The notes below the pieces were generated by a model. That model saw only the letters and a program-made list of their open reading frames with translations. It was not told where the DNA came from and searched no databases. This document shows positions 8,498 to 16,731 of a stretch of DNA of 64,000 nucleotides, in pieces; position 1 is the stretch's first letter; every line of letters begins with the position of its first letter. The DNA is from an uncultured Saccharospirillaceae bacterium. GTDB lineage: Bacteria > Pseudomonadota > Gammaproteobacteria > Pseudomonadales > Oceanobacteraceae. Made by a program: the position numbers and the translations under genes. The DNA lies in the NCBI GenBank assembly GCA_947499545.1, contig CANMOZ010000005.1, positions 62,001-126,000 on the forward strand. The letters are read 5' to 3'.

Positions 8498-9463
8498 TTA
8501 ACGCGTCATTTTCTTAACAAAAACAACCACAAACAACGCAAGCGTAAAACTGCCAATAAAGGCCTCTATCGCGGCAATCGCACGCGATATACCATGCGGA
8601 GTTAAATCACCGTAACCAAGCGTTGTGAAGGTCACCACACTGAAATAAGAGCAGCTTAAGTAGTGCTGCAAGTTTGCTTTAAAGCCAGCCCCAGGTTGAT
8701 AACCAATCTCACCCTGAGCAATGCCAAACACCCAATAGGCAGTTGCAAACCCAAATATAGCAATCATCGAAAACGCTATGACACGCGCAGGGCGCTCGCC
8801 ATAACCACAAAACATATCGACCAATTTCGAAAAAAAACGCTGCAAAGACCAAAAAGGCATTTGATACCGACGCATGACCATTTCACGTTGAAAGAAATGA
8901 CCTGCGTTTTCAAAGAGCCCGGCTTGCTCCGTCGCTTTACGCAAATTTCGATAAATTTCTTCCGCTTGCTCCAAATAATCCAATCGTTGGGTTTTCGTTT
9001 CAGCCTCATCAGCTTGGCGTTCCTGGAGTATTTGAGGCCCCCATTCAACGTTGTCCATGCGGGTACTATCAAAATTAGTACCCAGCAAATTGGCGTCCGT
9101 GAGGTTTGCCCGGTGCAAGTTGGCTCGACTCAAATTGGCCTTCATCAACGATGTACCGGTAAGATCCAAACTGAACATGTGTGCGCCTGTTAAATTGGCA
9201 CGATACAAATCAGAATGGATCAGTTTATGCCCATCGTGCTGGCCATAGTTCACGAGGTTAATATGGCTTAAATCCGACCCTCTTAAAGAGAAACCGACCA
9301 TGGGCTCCCCAGTCTTAGCCCGCTGCTCTAGCTTCATCTGCATGTCAGGATAGATTTTCTTTTTCTCTTCCAAATGCCATAGACAAAGGCCATCCCGAAA
9401 CACTGAATCGTTGCAGGATTGCCCATCGGGGCCTTCAAATTGGCATTGTTCTGAATCAGACAT
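8498..9463 (-). CDS. Pentapeptide-repeat two-TM potassium channel
   Basis: Membrane ion channel of 321 residues from ATG 9463 (good GGAGG; an upstream in-frame start adds 23 unlikely residues). An N-terminal segment has Cys7, Cys17, Cys27 and His30, possibly metal-binding. Pentapeptide repeats (A-N-L-x-x, about 84-135) form a likely beta-helix. After a charged helix come TM1 (about 226-248), a pore loop with filter TTLGYGDLTP (about 280-289) and TM2 (about 295-316). The filter is the potassium-channel signature with T-L-G-Y-G. Pentapeptide-channel fusions are known in bacteria, but their signal is not. It lies 86 bp downstream of tcdA and may be co-transcribed. Confidence 0.9.
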   Translation of the reverse strand: MSDSEQCQFEGPDGQSCNDSVFRDGLCLWHLEEKKKIYPDMQMKLEQRAKTGEPMVGFSLRGSDLSHINLVNYGQHDGHKLIHSDLYRANLTGAHMFSLDLTGTSLMKANLSRANLHRANLTDANLLGTNFDSTRMDNVEWGPQILQERQADEAETKTQRLDYLEQAEEIYRNLRKATEQAGLFENAGHFFQREMVMRRYQMPFWSLQRFFSKLVDMFCGYGERPARVIAFSMIAIFGFATAYWVFGIAQGEIGYQPGAGFKANLQHYLSCSYFSVVTFTTLGYGDLTPHGISRAIAAIEAFIGSFTLALFVVVFVKKMTR

Positions 9464-9549
9464 GCAGCCATACCTCCATTCCCCAGTATAGAGGGATATG
9501 GGAGCTGCTTTGAAAGTTACAAGAAATCTCAATAGAACATAGAGCTGGC

Positions 9550-10365
9550 TCAGACTTGAGGGGGATTGTTCATCTTGCGCCTAAGGACACGATTAATAAT
9601 TTCTGCGGCGGCAACAAACCCAAAGGTGCCAGTCACCATGCAGGAAGCGCCAAAACCGCTTGCACAATCTAAGCGGGTACTTTCTCCCTCACTTATTTGC
9701 TTCATTCCACAGACGGTGCCATCGGGTTTGGGGTATTTCAATTGTTCTTCAGAGAAAACACAGGGAACGCCATAAGTTCTTGATGAATTACGTGAAAAAT
9801 TATGATGGCGACGCAAACAAGAGCGTACTTTTTTGGCTAGAGGGTCATTGAAGGTCTTATTTAAATCCCCTACCCTAACAAGCGTGGGGTCAAGCTGCCC
9901 ACCCGCAGCCCCTGTCGTCACCACTGGCACTTTCCGGCGCTTGCACCAAGCGATCATGGCGGCTTTCGCAATGACAGAGTCAATGGCATCCACGACACCG
10001 TCGGTTTCCATAAGCAGCTGATCCAGATTTTTTTCTGTTAAAAAATCGAATACCGGCTCTAGTATTATCTCAGGGTTAATGCTTTGTAGACGATTTGCTA
10101 AGGCATTGACCTTGGTATGACCTATTTGGTCTTGAGTGGCCTGCAATTGCCGATTTGTGTTGGTAACACAAATATCATCCATATCAATCAAGCGAATACG
10201 ATTCACCCCTGTGCGGGCTAAGGCTTCGGCAACCCAACACCCCACGCCTCCAAGCCCAACCAAAGTAATGTGCATTTCAGCTATCAAAGGTTGGGTAGAT
10301 TGGCCATAAAGTCTTCCCACTCCACCAAAGCGGTCTTTGTATTGATTTGACATGATATTGCTCAT
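9550..10365 (-). CDS. tcdA: tRNA threonylcarbamoyladenosine dehydratase TcdA (CsdL)
   Basis: E1-like ATP-dependent enzyme that dehydrates t6A37 to cyclic ct6A in ANN-decoding tRNAs, normally with sulfur relay from CsdA/CsdE. The 271 residues include the nucleotide-binding motif VGLGGVGCWVAEALARTG (about 36-53), the ThiF/MoeB-type acidic turn LIDMDDICVTNTNRQ, and VVDAIDSVIAKA. The C-terminal LDCASGFGASC carries the cysteines expected in TcdA. No csdA or csdE is in the window. The gene precedes the channel gene in the same direction. Confidence 0.95.
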   Translation of the reverse strand: MSNIMSNQYKDRFGGVGRLYGQSTQPLIAEMHITLVGLGGVGCWVAEALARTGVNRIRLIDMDDICVTNTNRQLQATQDQIGHTKVNALANRLQSINPEIILEPVFDFLTEKNLDQLLMETDGVVDAIDSVIAKAAMIAWCKRRKVPVVTTGAAGGQLDPTLVRVGDLNKTFNDPLAKKVRSCLRRHHNFSRNSSRTYGVPCVFSEEQLKYPKPDGTVCGMKQISEGESTRLDCASGFGASCMVTGTFGFVAAAEIINRVLRRKMNNPPQV

Positions 10366-10760
10366 TTTTCAACAGGGGCTGGTCAATGACATACCCTAAC
10401 GCCTACACACCAGAAGCTTAACGCGGCTCTTCTTGCTCAGGTGCAACCCATAGAAACCGCAAAAAGAGACCCAGCAGCCGACAGGAAACCTTCCGTCTGG
10501 ATTCAAGCCGCCATTATAGAGTTAGAAAGCCGCTCTGGGTATCGCTCTTCTTTCTATGCCAGATTGCTTTTGATGAAACCTAAAAGAGCGAGCCTTCACT
10601 CTTGATGGTGTCGCTCTCTCGCGTACGCATTACTTCTCCTCTAAAGAGTCGTAACAGCCTGATACACAGATGCGTTTGAGATTTCACCAAAAGAAAAGGA
10701 AACGCTTAGGCTTTATTGGCTGTTAATGTCCAATCCATTTCTATACTAAAAGGCAGGATC
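10366..10760. other. 395-bp intergenic region with one inverted repeat
   Basis: No credible gene. It holds the divergent promoter side of tcdA and the upstream region of the next plus-strand gene. A 7-bp inverted repeat (AGAGCGA 10585-10591, TCGCTCT 10611-10617) can form a stem with no U-tract. I see nothing else assignable. Confidence 0.4.
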
Positions 10761-11675
10761 ATGCTTTTTGAGGGTTCGTACCCAATGCCGAATATGGATT
10801 TGGTCTGCTCGATTCAGGCCAACTGGGGCAAATTGAGCAGCCTCTGGCTACCAATCATCCTGCTTTGTGCCTCAATCGCATCTCCACTCGCTCATGCTGA
10901 GGAGGCTACCACCAGCAACAATGAAGTTGATGCGAGCGCAAAGGCAGACACCACTCCAGCCACGCTCTCGGAAGCACACTTTAAAAAATTTCCGGTCGAA
11001 TCTGCCCAAGTCGTTGCTCCACCCATTCCAGATATCGCGAACAAAGATGGTTCGGGGCTTTTCTGGGACCTGATCAGAAGCGCATTTGAACCGCTTGGTT
11101 TAAGAGTGCACATTAACGATATGCGCCTCAAAACAGGTGTTAAAATGCTCCAGCGCTACCGTTCTATAGACGTGGTTATGGGGTCTCAGGATCAGCTTGA
11201 GGGCACTCAGTTGTCTTTCTATCCATTGCTTGAAATCAGCGTGTCCGTCATGCATCCACGCGGCTATAGCCTCAAGTCCGTTATTTCCACCAGCAAAGCA
11301 CCTATCCTCCTTTATCGTGATTTGCTGCTTCCAAAAGAATTGAACAATCATAACCGTATAAGAGTCTGTAAATCCCTTAAAAATTGTTATCGCAACCTAA
11401 AAAGGCGTAAAAGCGTTGCGCTTTTTTTAAACCCTGCTGATGTTAAAACAAGTAGCCATCTTCGTTTATCGGGATACCAATTAACACCCATGGAGACCCC
11501 TTTACTTGCATACGCCATGTTCAGAGATGATGTAGAAGGTATGGCATTAAAAAAACTACTGGATTTAAGGTTGATGGAAATGAGCCAAGGGGGAGAGCTG
11601 GCTAGACTCTATGACAAGTGGAAATTTAGCCTGCCGACTTTGTACTTAAAGCGCAATCAACCCGATTGGTTGTGA
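10761..11675 (+). CDS. Exported solute-binding-protein-like (SBP family 3) protein
   Basis: From ATG 10761 (preceded by AGGCAGGATC) it encodes 304 residues. A hydrophobic segment LWLPIILLCASIASPLAHA acts as signal peptide, with cleavage likely after AHA. The body resembles periplasmic family-3 binding proteins: PPIPDIANKDGSGLFWDLIRSAFEPLGL, a NDMRLKTGVKMLQ helix, and a late GGELARLYDKWKF block typical of the last helices. No ABC permease or ATPase is adjacent, so it may be an orphan sensor-like or scavenging binding protein. The ligand is unknown. A TTG start 45 bp upstream is possible but has a worse context. Confidence 0.7.
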   Translation: MLFEGSYPMPNMDLVCSIQANWGKLSSLWLPIILLCASIASPLAHAEEATTSNNEVDASAKADTTPATLSEAHFKKFPVESAQVVAPPIPDIANKDGSGLFWDLIRSAFEPLGLRVHINDMRLKTGVKMLQRYRSIDVVMGSQDQLEGTQLSFYPLLEISVSVMHPRGYSLKSVISTSKAPILLYRDLLLPKELNNHNRIRVCKSLKNCYRNLKRRKSVALFLNPADVKTSSHLRLSGYQLTPMETPLLAYAMFRDDVEGMALKKLLDLRLMEMSQGGELARLYDKWKFSLPTLYLKRNQPDWL

Positions 11676-11697
11676 ACAGCCCGCACGGATAAAAACG

Positions 11698-12348
11698 TTA
11701 CCAAAGACCCGACAACATAAACTGATAGGTACTCAAACTCAGCTCATTATACATTCGATTATGATAGAGAAAACTCAATTGGATTCGGTTATTTTTCGAC
11801 AGTGGGAAAGCCCACCCTCCGCCAATACCATAAGCGATACCACTGCGGCTGGATTGCTCTGTATTTTTATCCCCCGGAAAGTGAATGAAATGTGCCATTC
11901 CAGCATCCGCTCTTGCAAAAGGACCCTTCCCGATTAAAGACGTAAAAAAATGCTGCCCACTGGCCAAAACGGACAAATGCAGGAGCTGATCCATATCCTT
12001 CACTTTCCCACCTTGATAAGCGTCCCAAGTACTGTTAACCACTACCCCATACAATGTTCTCCAATTGGAGAAGGGCCAATACACACCTGCCACATCCCCA
12101 CTGAGGGTAATATGACTGTCATGGCTATCTTCAATCGATGAGGTCCCCGCTTGAAGCCCCGTGTCCCCAGACTCTATAAAGCGGGCGTCATCTCCACTGT
12201 AATCGGGCAGGGTGTAAGCCAACCCCATCGTAAAATACCAACTTTCAATCACGCTAGGCTTTCTGCGCCTTGCATCCACATTTTGAGTGATTAATAGAAC
12301 GGATGATAGGCATAGGATTCCCAACCAAGGGGGAAGCAACCGCTGCAT
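11698..12348 (-). CDS. Putative outer-membrane beta-barrel protein
   Basis: 217 residues from ATG 12348. The signal peptide ends near NVDA (LGILCLSSVLLITQNVDA). The mature part alternates polar and hydrophobic residues in short strands (SWYFTMGLAYTLP, GIAYGIGGGWAFPL, NRIQLSFLYHNRMY) and ends in a terminal aromatic (SGLW), as expected for an outer-membrane barrel handled by BAM. Its size fits an 8-10-strand barrel. It is convergent with the binding-protein-like gene and lies downstream of the FliD-like gene in the same direction, 124 bp away. No specific family recognised. Confidence 0.65.
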   Translation of the reverse strand: MQRLLPPWLGILCLSSVLLITQNVDARRRKPSVIESWYFTMGLAYTLPDYSGDDARFIESGDTGLQAGTSSIEDSHDSHITLSGDVAGVYWPFSNWRTLYGVVVNSTWDAYQGGKVKDMDQLLHLSVLASGQHFFTSLIGKGPFARADAGMAHFIHFPGDKNTEQSSRSGIAYGIGGGWAFPLSKNNRIQLSFLYHNRMYNELSLSTYQFMLSGLW

Positions 12349-12471
12349 AAAGTTAGGCCCCTGAGGCTTCAAAGCTTCAGTCTAAGCTTAGCTTTATTAT
12401 TGTTCTGCTAATGCCATCTGATTTTGGCCATTTTTTTGCGGCCAACAGTGTTATCTCACGCCTCAGGCTAC

Positions 12472-15400
12472 TTATCGCTCACCAAAGGCGGTGAATGCAT
12501 CAAACTGTTTGGTTAGAAAGTCTTGAGCGTTCTGGATCTGAGCCAGTATTTTCTCACCGGCTATGAATTGCGCTCTTAACAATTCTTCACGAGCCAGCAT
12601 ACGCGCATCTAACCGCTCTTGATTGACGGCTATATCATCCAACTGATCGTTCAGCGTACTTTCTCTAGTAGCAAAAAGCCCGTCAGTCAGATCCAAGAAA
12701 TCCGTGAGCAGATCATTCAGTTGATCGGCAACTCCGGATATATAGGTCACTGTGCCACGATCTCCCAGCGTACTGCCAGTCACTTTGACTCGTATACCAC
12801 CAGAGGGGTTAGCGGTCCCTGATGAGTTTTCACCATCAGCGCCGTTGGCTTTGCCTTCCACTAAGCCCATAGCTGTTACGGCCCCAGCAGAGGATTCGGT
12901 TATTTCTACGGTTGATTCGCTTCCAGTCACATTCGAAATGATACTGAATTTCTGATAGGCCGCAGAACTAGGGTCAGTTGTATACTCAACCTTAACCTTA
13001 TACCCTTTAGCTGTGTATTCAGGGCGATTATTGATCACACCTTGCAGCTCTGTAGCAAGCGCAGCGCCCGTTGCATAGGTTCCCTGTGAAATAGTTATGG
13101 TCGATTCAACCCCATTAAGCTTCATTTTAAAGGTGTCGTTGGTTCCATCGATAACAACCGGGGCAGAAAAATCAGACGCTACATTACCCAAGTAGTAACC
13201 ATTGGTCGCTGCGGTTACCCCTGTCACTGATGTGAGAAACTGACCCGACCCTGTTGCCGTTGTTCCATTGATAAACCCTGCGACATCTTTACCCTTATCA
13301 ATGGCTGATTCCGTACCATCTGGCTCATGAATACCCAGGGTTGTGATGGCAGAGTTAGAAACCGTGTCAAACTTAACCGTTGTACCATTACCCCCTATTT
13401 CAATGGTCAAATTGCCGCGATTGGTGGTGTTATCACTGCTGTAAGTCACTTCGGCAGTAATGTCTGATCCGAATTTTATATCGTCATCAATCCCAAAAGC
13501 GTCATAGCCATTCGAGTAACTTGTCGTCACGCCCGGAAGCCCCAACAGCGCTTGGGCATTTGCGTCTGTATTACTGACCTCAATACTGGAGCCTGAACCG
13601 TAGGTTGCCGCTGTTTTGGTACCGTTTTTAGAAAGTGTTTCAAAGTAAAGCTGATCACTACCATCTAACTTGGCAACAATATCTCCGGCAGAAAACTGCC
13701 CTGTGCTGGCCATCGCATCATCCAATGCACTTTGGATGGCTGACAAAGATGAGGCCGCATCATTGCTGCCTTGGGTAGCATCCGTATCAACGGTCACATC
13801 AATATCCACCCCATCAACGGTCAACCTAAAATTCGCATTATTGGTCGCGAAGTCGATGCCTGTATTGATGACCGCTCCTGCTGCCGTTTGGCTCCCACGT
13901 CCATCCGAGACAACTTGAATATACTGATCATGGCCCGTGGCAACGGTCGTCAATTTAAGCTTGCCGCCATCATCACTGGCCGTGACAACCCCAGCACCAA
14001 ACGCTGTATCCAAAGCGTTTTGCACATCAGTGATATTGTTACCTGAATCGGTATTGACCAGCACTTCTTGCGAGGTGCCGTTAACATTAAGCACAAACCC
14101 AGCATTAGCGGTCGTAAAGTCTATATTGGTCGAAATATCCCGAGTTCCCGTATCGGTAGCCGCACCGCTGATGAGCGCGCTTAAATTGGCATCACCCGCG
14201 AGCGAGGTATTGATCGCGGTTTGAAGTGCCGTGGCAAGGGCATCGCCATCCGCAAAATTACCCGCGCTCAGAGTCACCGTATTAGCACTCAAAGTACCAT
14301 CGATATCAACGTTAAACGTTGCGTCAGCCCCAAGGGTTACACCGGTATCACGACCGTTTGTTTGAGGTCCTTTACTGTCATCAAGTCCCAAAAAGTTTAC
14401 TGCATTTGTATCAGCTGCCGTAATTTCAATGGATTTAGCCGAACCAACCGCTGAAGTGGTGAAAACCAATTGGTCGTTATTGTCAAAAGAAGCGACGACT
14501 TGCCCACTCAATGCGGTGGCATCAATGGCGTTTTGGATAGCTTGCAACACATCTCCTCGATCACCAAAGACACTGTCACCGTTGAGATCGGATGAAGCTG
14601 CATCCTGATTAACCACCACAGCAACAGCACCGCCTCCGTCCACGCTTAACGAGAAGTTGGCTGTGTTGGCAGAAAAATCGATGCCATCCTCTTCATCAAA
14701 TTTTTTAGTGGTTGGAACCGTGGACGCCCCTGCTCCCAAAAAGTAACTGGTATGCAGCGTAGAAAGAGATGAGCCTTCGAAAGCACCCACACCGGGCGTG
14801 GTAAAACCCAAAGTATTAGCTGTATTAGTGTCTACCGATGAGAATGAAACAGATGAAGTTGAACCGTAGGTATTCGAACGAATGTCAAAACGCTTTTCAG
14901 TGCTGTCATAGGTCACCGACGCGGAATACCCTTTTGAAGCATAATGTGAAACGCTGTTGATCTGTTGTTGAATTTCACTGGCTAACGCATCGCCTGTAGC
15001 GTAACTCCCCTTCGTTAAACTGATGGTTGCTGAGCTTCCGTTTAAACTTAAGGTGAAGTCATTATTCGCATCATCAATAATAACCGGCGATGAAAAATCC
15101 AGTAAATCCAGAGAGCCGCCCTGGTAAAGTGCTTGAGTCGCCAATTGAGCGATATTGACATCATAGGTGCCTGCAACGGTATCAATGGATTCATTAAAAA
15201 ACTCAACATTGGGATCGGATGCTTGTCCAGCCGTCGAAAAAATACTGATCACATCACTTCGGTTTCTTGCCAAAGCCTTTGTCAACTCTGAGGTGTTAAA
15301 CTTCATCAAGTAATCATCATCTTTATCCCGATAAAAACCTAAGTCTGCTAAAGATTGGTCAAAACTGCCCGACAACTGGTTAACGCTGGATGTCAAAAGA

Positions 15401-16434
15401 ATATCCACTTGGCTAACAAGAGAACGGATGGAGGAATCAGCGGTTAATAAACCAATGGATTTTTCCGAGGCATTGTAATCGGTGTACTCATCAATCGTGG
15501 TTTTTAAATCGTTATACGCATCAACAAAAGCAGTGGCTTTCTCCGTAATGGCCGTACTATCAGCCACAACACTGAGCACGACATTGGTGCCTACATTCGC
15601 AGAGTTTAAATTTAAGGTTACCCCTGAAATGACTTCAGTAACACTGTTACTGTCCCGTGTGACGGTTAAACCATTGACGGATAAAAGCGCATCTTCACCC
15701 TTTTGGTTTTCCGTCATGTTGGTCGAAGTGTCATTTTGGTTAAGGTTGTACGCCAACTGTGAAAGGCCCGTTGACAACGTGCTTCCCAAGCTGTCTTGAG
15801 CAGTAATTTCCATGCTTTTATCAAGACCGGTAGCACTCACAAATTGAAGTCGGTACCCAGTACCGTCATTAACTATCGACGCGCTAACACCAATGTTGGC
15901 TGAATTCACAGCATCACGAATACCCGCCAGCGTATTATTGCTTTCGCTGATGGTAATGGTGCCCCCAGGTTGGTCCGTATCAACAGTGAAACTATCGTAA
16001 CTACCGCCACTGTAAGCGGTTGTGCCAAATCGAAACACCAAATCCTGAGTTTCTCCTGCCCCTAAAATAGCGACTGCATCATTCACTGAAGAAAACGCTT
16101 TTGAGGACAAAGAGTGAGCTTTTGCAACGTTCTGTACTTCAACGGAATAACTGCCAAGACTGGCAGAATCGCTGGCTGTAGCCGTTAAAATGCTTTCATC
16201 AGTCGACGATACCGAGGTCGCGGATATATTGCTTGATTTGGCTAATGCGGCAACCGCAGATTGGAAGGTACCCACCTTGCTTTTAATCGTACCAACCGCT
16301 GATAGCCTCGCCTCTGCAAGGGCCCTATCGGTATCAATGCGAAGCTGACTGGCCTCGCGTTCAGCAGCGATCAAATCTTCCAGTAGCTGAGCCGTCAAAA
16401 AGCCTGAAATACCTAAACCTGAAACTGAAGCCAT
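12472..16434 (-). CDS. Giant FliD-like flagellar cap / adhesin protein with tandem inserted domains
   Basis: 1320 residues, two to three times the usual FliD (about 450-700). The N-terminus (about 5-110) matches the FliD D0/D1 region: GLGISGFLTAQLLEDLIAAE and SLGSYSVEVQNVAKAHSL. The first half of the FliD C-terminal domain is at about 245-440 (FVDAYNDLKTTIDEYT, LLTADSSIRSLVSQVD, LADLGFYRDKDD) and its end at about 1215-1320 (GDRGTVTYISGVADQLNDLL, then a heptad helix). Between them about 770 residues are inserted as repeats: one type at about 445-553 and 1087-1195 (SPVIID..N, GTYATGxALA), another at about 586-690, 771-860 and 860-966 (DFxxNxANFxLxVDG). Several resemble flagellin/hook IN motifs. 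No other flagellar gene is nearby. It is either a polar filament cap with a large exposed domain or a secreted adhesin. Confidence 0.85.
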   Translation of the reverse strand: MASVSGLGISGFLTAQLLEDLIAAEREASQLRIDTDRALAEARLSAVGTIKSKVGTFQSAVAALAKSSNISATSVSSTDESILTATASDSASLGSYSVEVQNVAKAHSLSSKAFSSVNDAVAILGAGETQDLVFRFGTTAYSGGSYDSFTVDTDQPGGTITISESNNTLAGIRDAVNSANIGVSASIVNDGTGYRLQFVSATGLDKSMEITAQDSLGSTLSTGLSQLAYNLNQNDTSTNMTENQKGEDALLSVNGLTVTRDSNSVTEVISGVTLNLNSANVGTNVVLSVVADSTAITEKATAFVDAYNDLKTTIDEYTDYNASEKSIGLLTADSSIRSLVSQVDILLTSSVNQLSGSFDQSLADLGFYRDKDDDYLMKFNTSELTKALARNRSDVISIFSTAGQASDPNVEFFNESIDTVAGTYDVNIAQLATQALYQGGSLDLLDFSSPVIIDDANNDFTLSLNGSSATISLTKGSYATGDALASEIQQQINSVSHYASKGYSASVTYDSTEKRFDIRSNTYGSTSSVSFSSVDTNTANTLGFTTPGVGAFEGSSLSTLHTSYFLGAGASTVPTTKKFDEEDGIDFSANTANFSLSVDGGGAVAVVVNQDAASSDLNGDSVFGDRGDVLQAIQNAIDATALSGQVVASFDNNDQLVFTTSAVGSAKSIEITAADTNAVNFLGLDDSKGPQTNGRDTGVTLGADATFNVDIDGTLSANTVTLSAGNFADGDALATALQTAINTSLAGDANLSALISGAATDTGTRDISTNIDFTTANAGFVLNVNGTSQEVLVNTDSGNNITDVQNALDTAFGAGVVTASDDGGKLKLTTVATGHDQYIQVVSDGRGSQTAAGAVINTGIDFATNNANFRLTVDGVDIDVTVDTDATQGSNDAASSLSAIQSALDDAMASTGQFSAGDIVAKLDGSDQLYFETLSKNGTKTAATYGSGSSIEVSNTDANAQALLGLPGVTTSYSNGYDAFGIDDDIKFGSDITAEVTYSSDNTTNRGNLTIEIGGNGTTVKFDTVSNSAITTLGIHEPDGTESAIDKGKDVAGFINGTTATGSGQFLTSVTGVTAATNGYYLGNVASDFSAPVVIDGTNDTFKMKLNGVESTITISQGTYATGAALATELQGVINNRPEYTAKGYKVKVEYTTDPSSAAYQKFSIISNVTGSESTVEITESSAGAVTAMGLVEGKANGADGENSSGTANPSGGIRVKVTGSTLGDRGTVTYISGVADQLNDLLTDFLDLTDGLFATRESTLNDQLDDIAVNQERLDARMLAREELLRAQFIAGEKILAQIQNAQDFLTKQFDAFTAFGER

Positions 16435-16539
16435 ATGTAAAGACCCTTACGAAAACGGTGGACTCTAACTGCCTACCAAGACTGTATCGGCTTTGTGCGC
16501 CTAATCTTTAACAGACTTCGTCAGAAATGCTTAAGTTAA

Positions 16540-16556
16540 ATCAAAGGGTTTGCCAG
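16540..16556 (-). promoter_or_regulatory. Candidate sigma-54 promoter of the FliD-like gene
   Basis: On the minus strand CTGGCA-N6-TTGAT places GG and GA 12 bases apart, close to the -24/-12 consensus (the -12 GC reads GA). It ends about 105 bp before the start codon. fliD is sigma-54 dependent in Pseudomonas and Vibrio, which fits. Confidence 0.35.
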
Positions 16557-16731
16557 TCTTTACATTGCTGAGAAAACAAGCAGTTACCTTGGGGTAACAA
16601 AAAAGCGGTGAGTTTTCCCCCTTTGTTGCGGCAAATGCTGGCATCAGAGTCCCAAATGGACCTTGACCTCATCCCTCCCTCGTTCTTTAGACTGGCTTGG
16701 CTAGAACAATAAATCATAATAAGGCACTCAA

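Noticed and set aside
16590-16620. GTTACC/GGTAAC stem followed by an A-run
   Set aside because: The A-run is on the wrong side for a plus-strand terminator, and on the minus strand the T-run precedes the stem.
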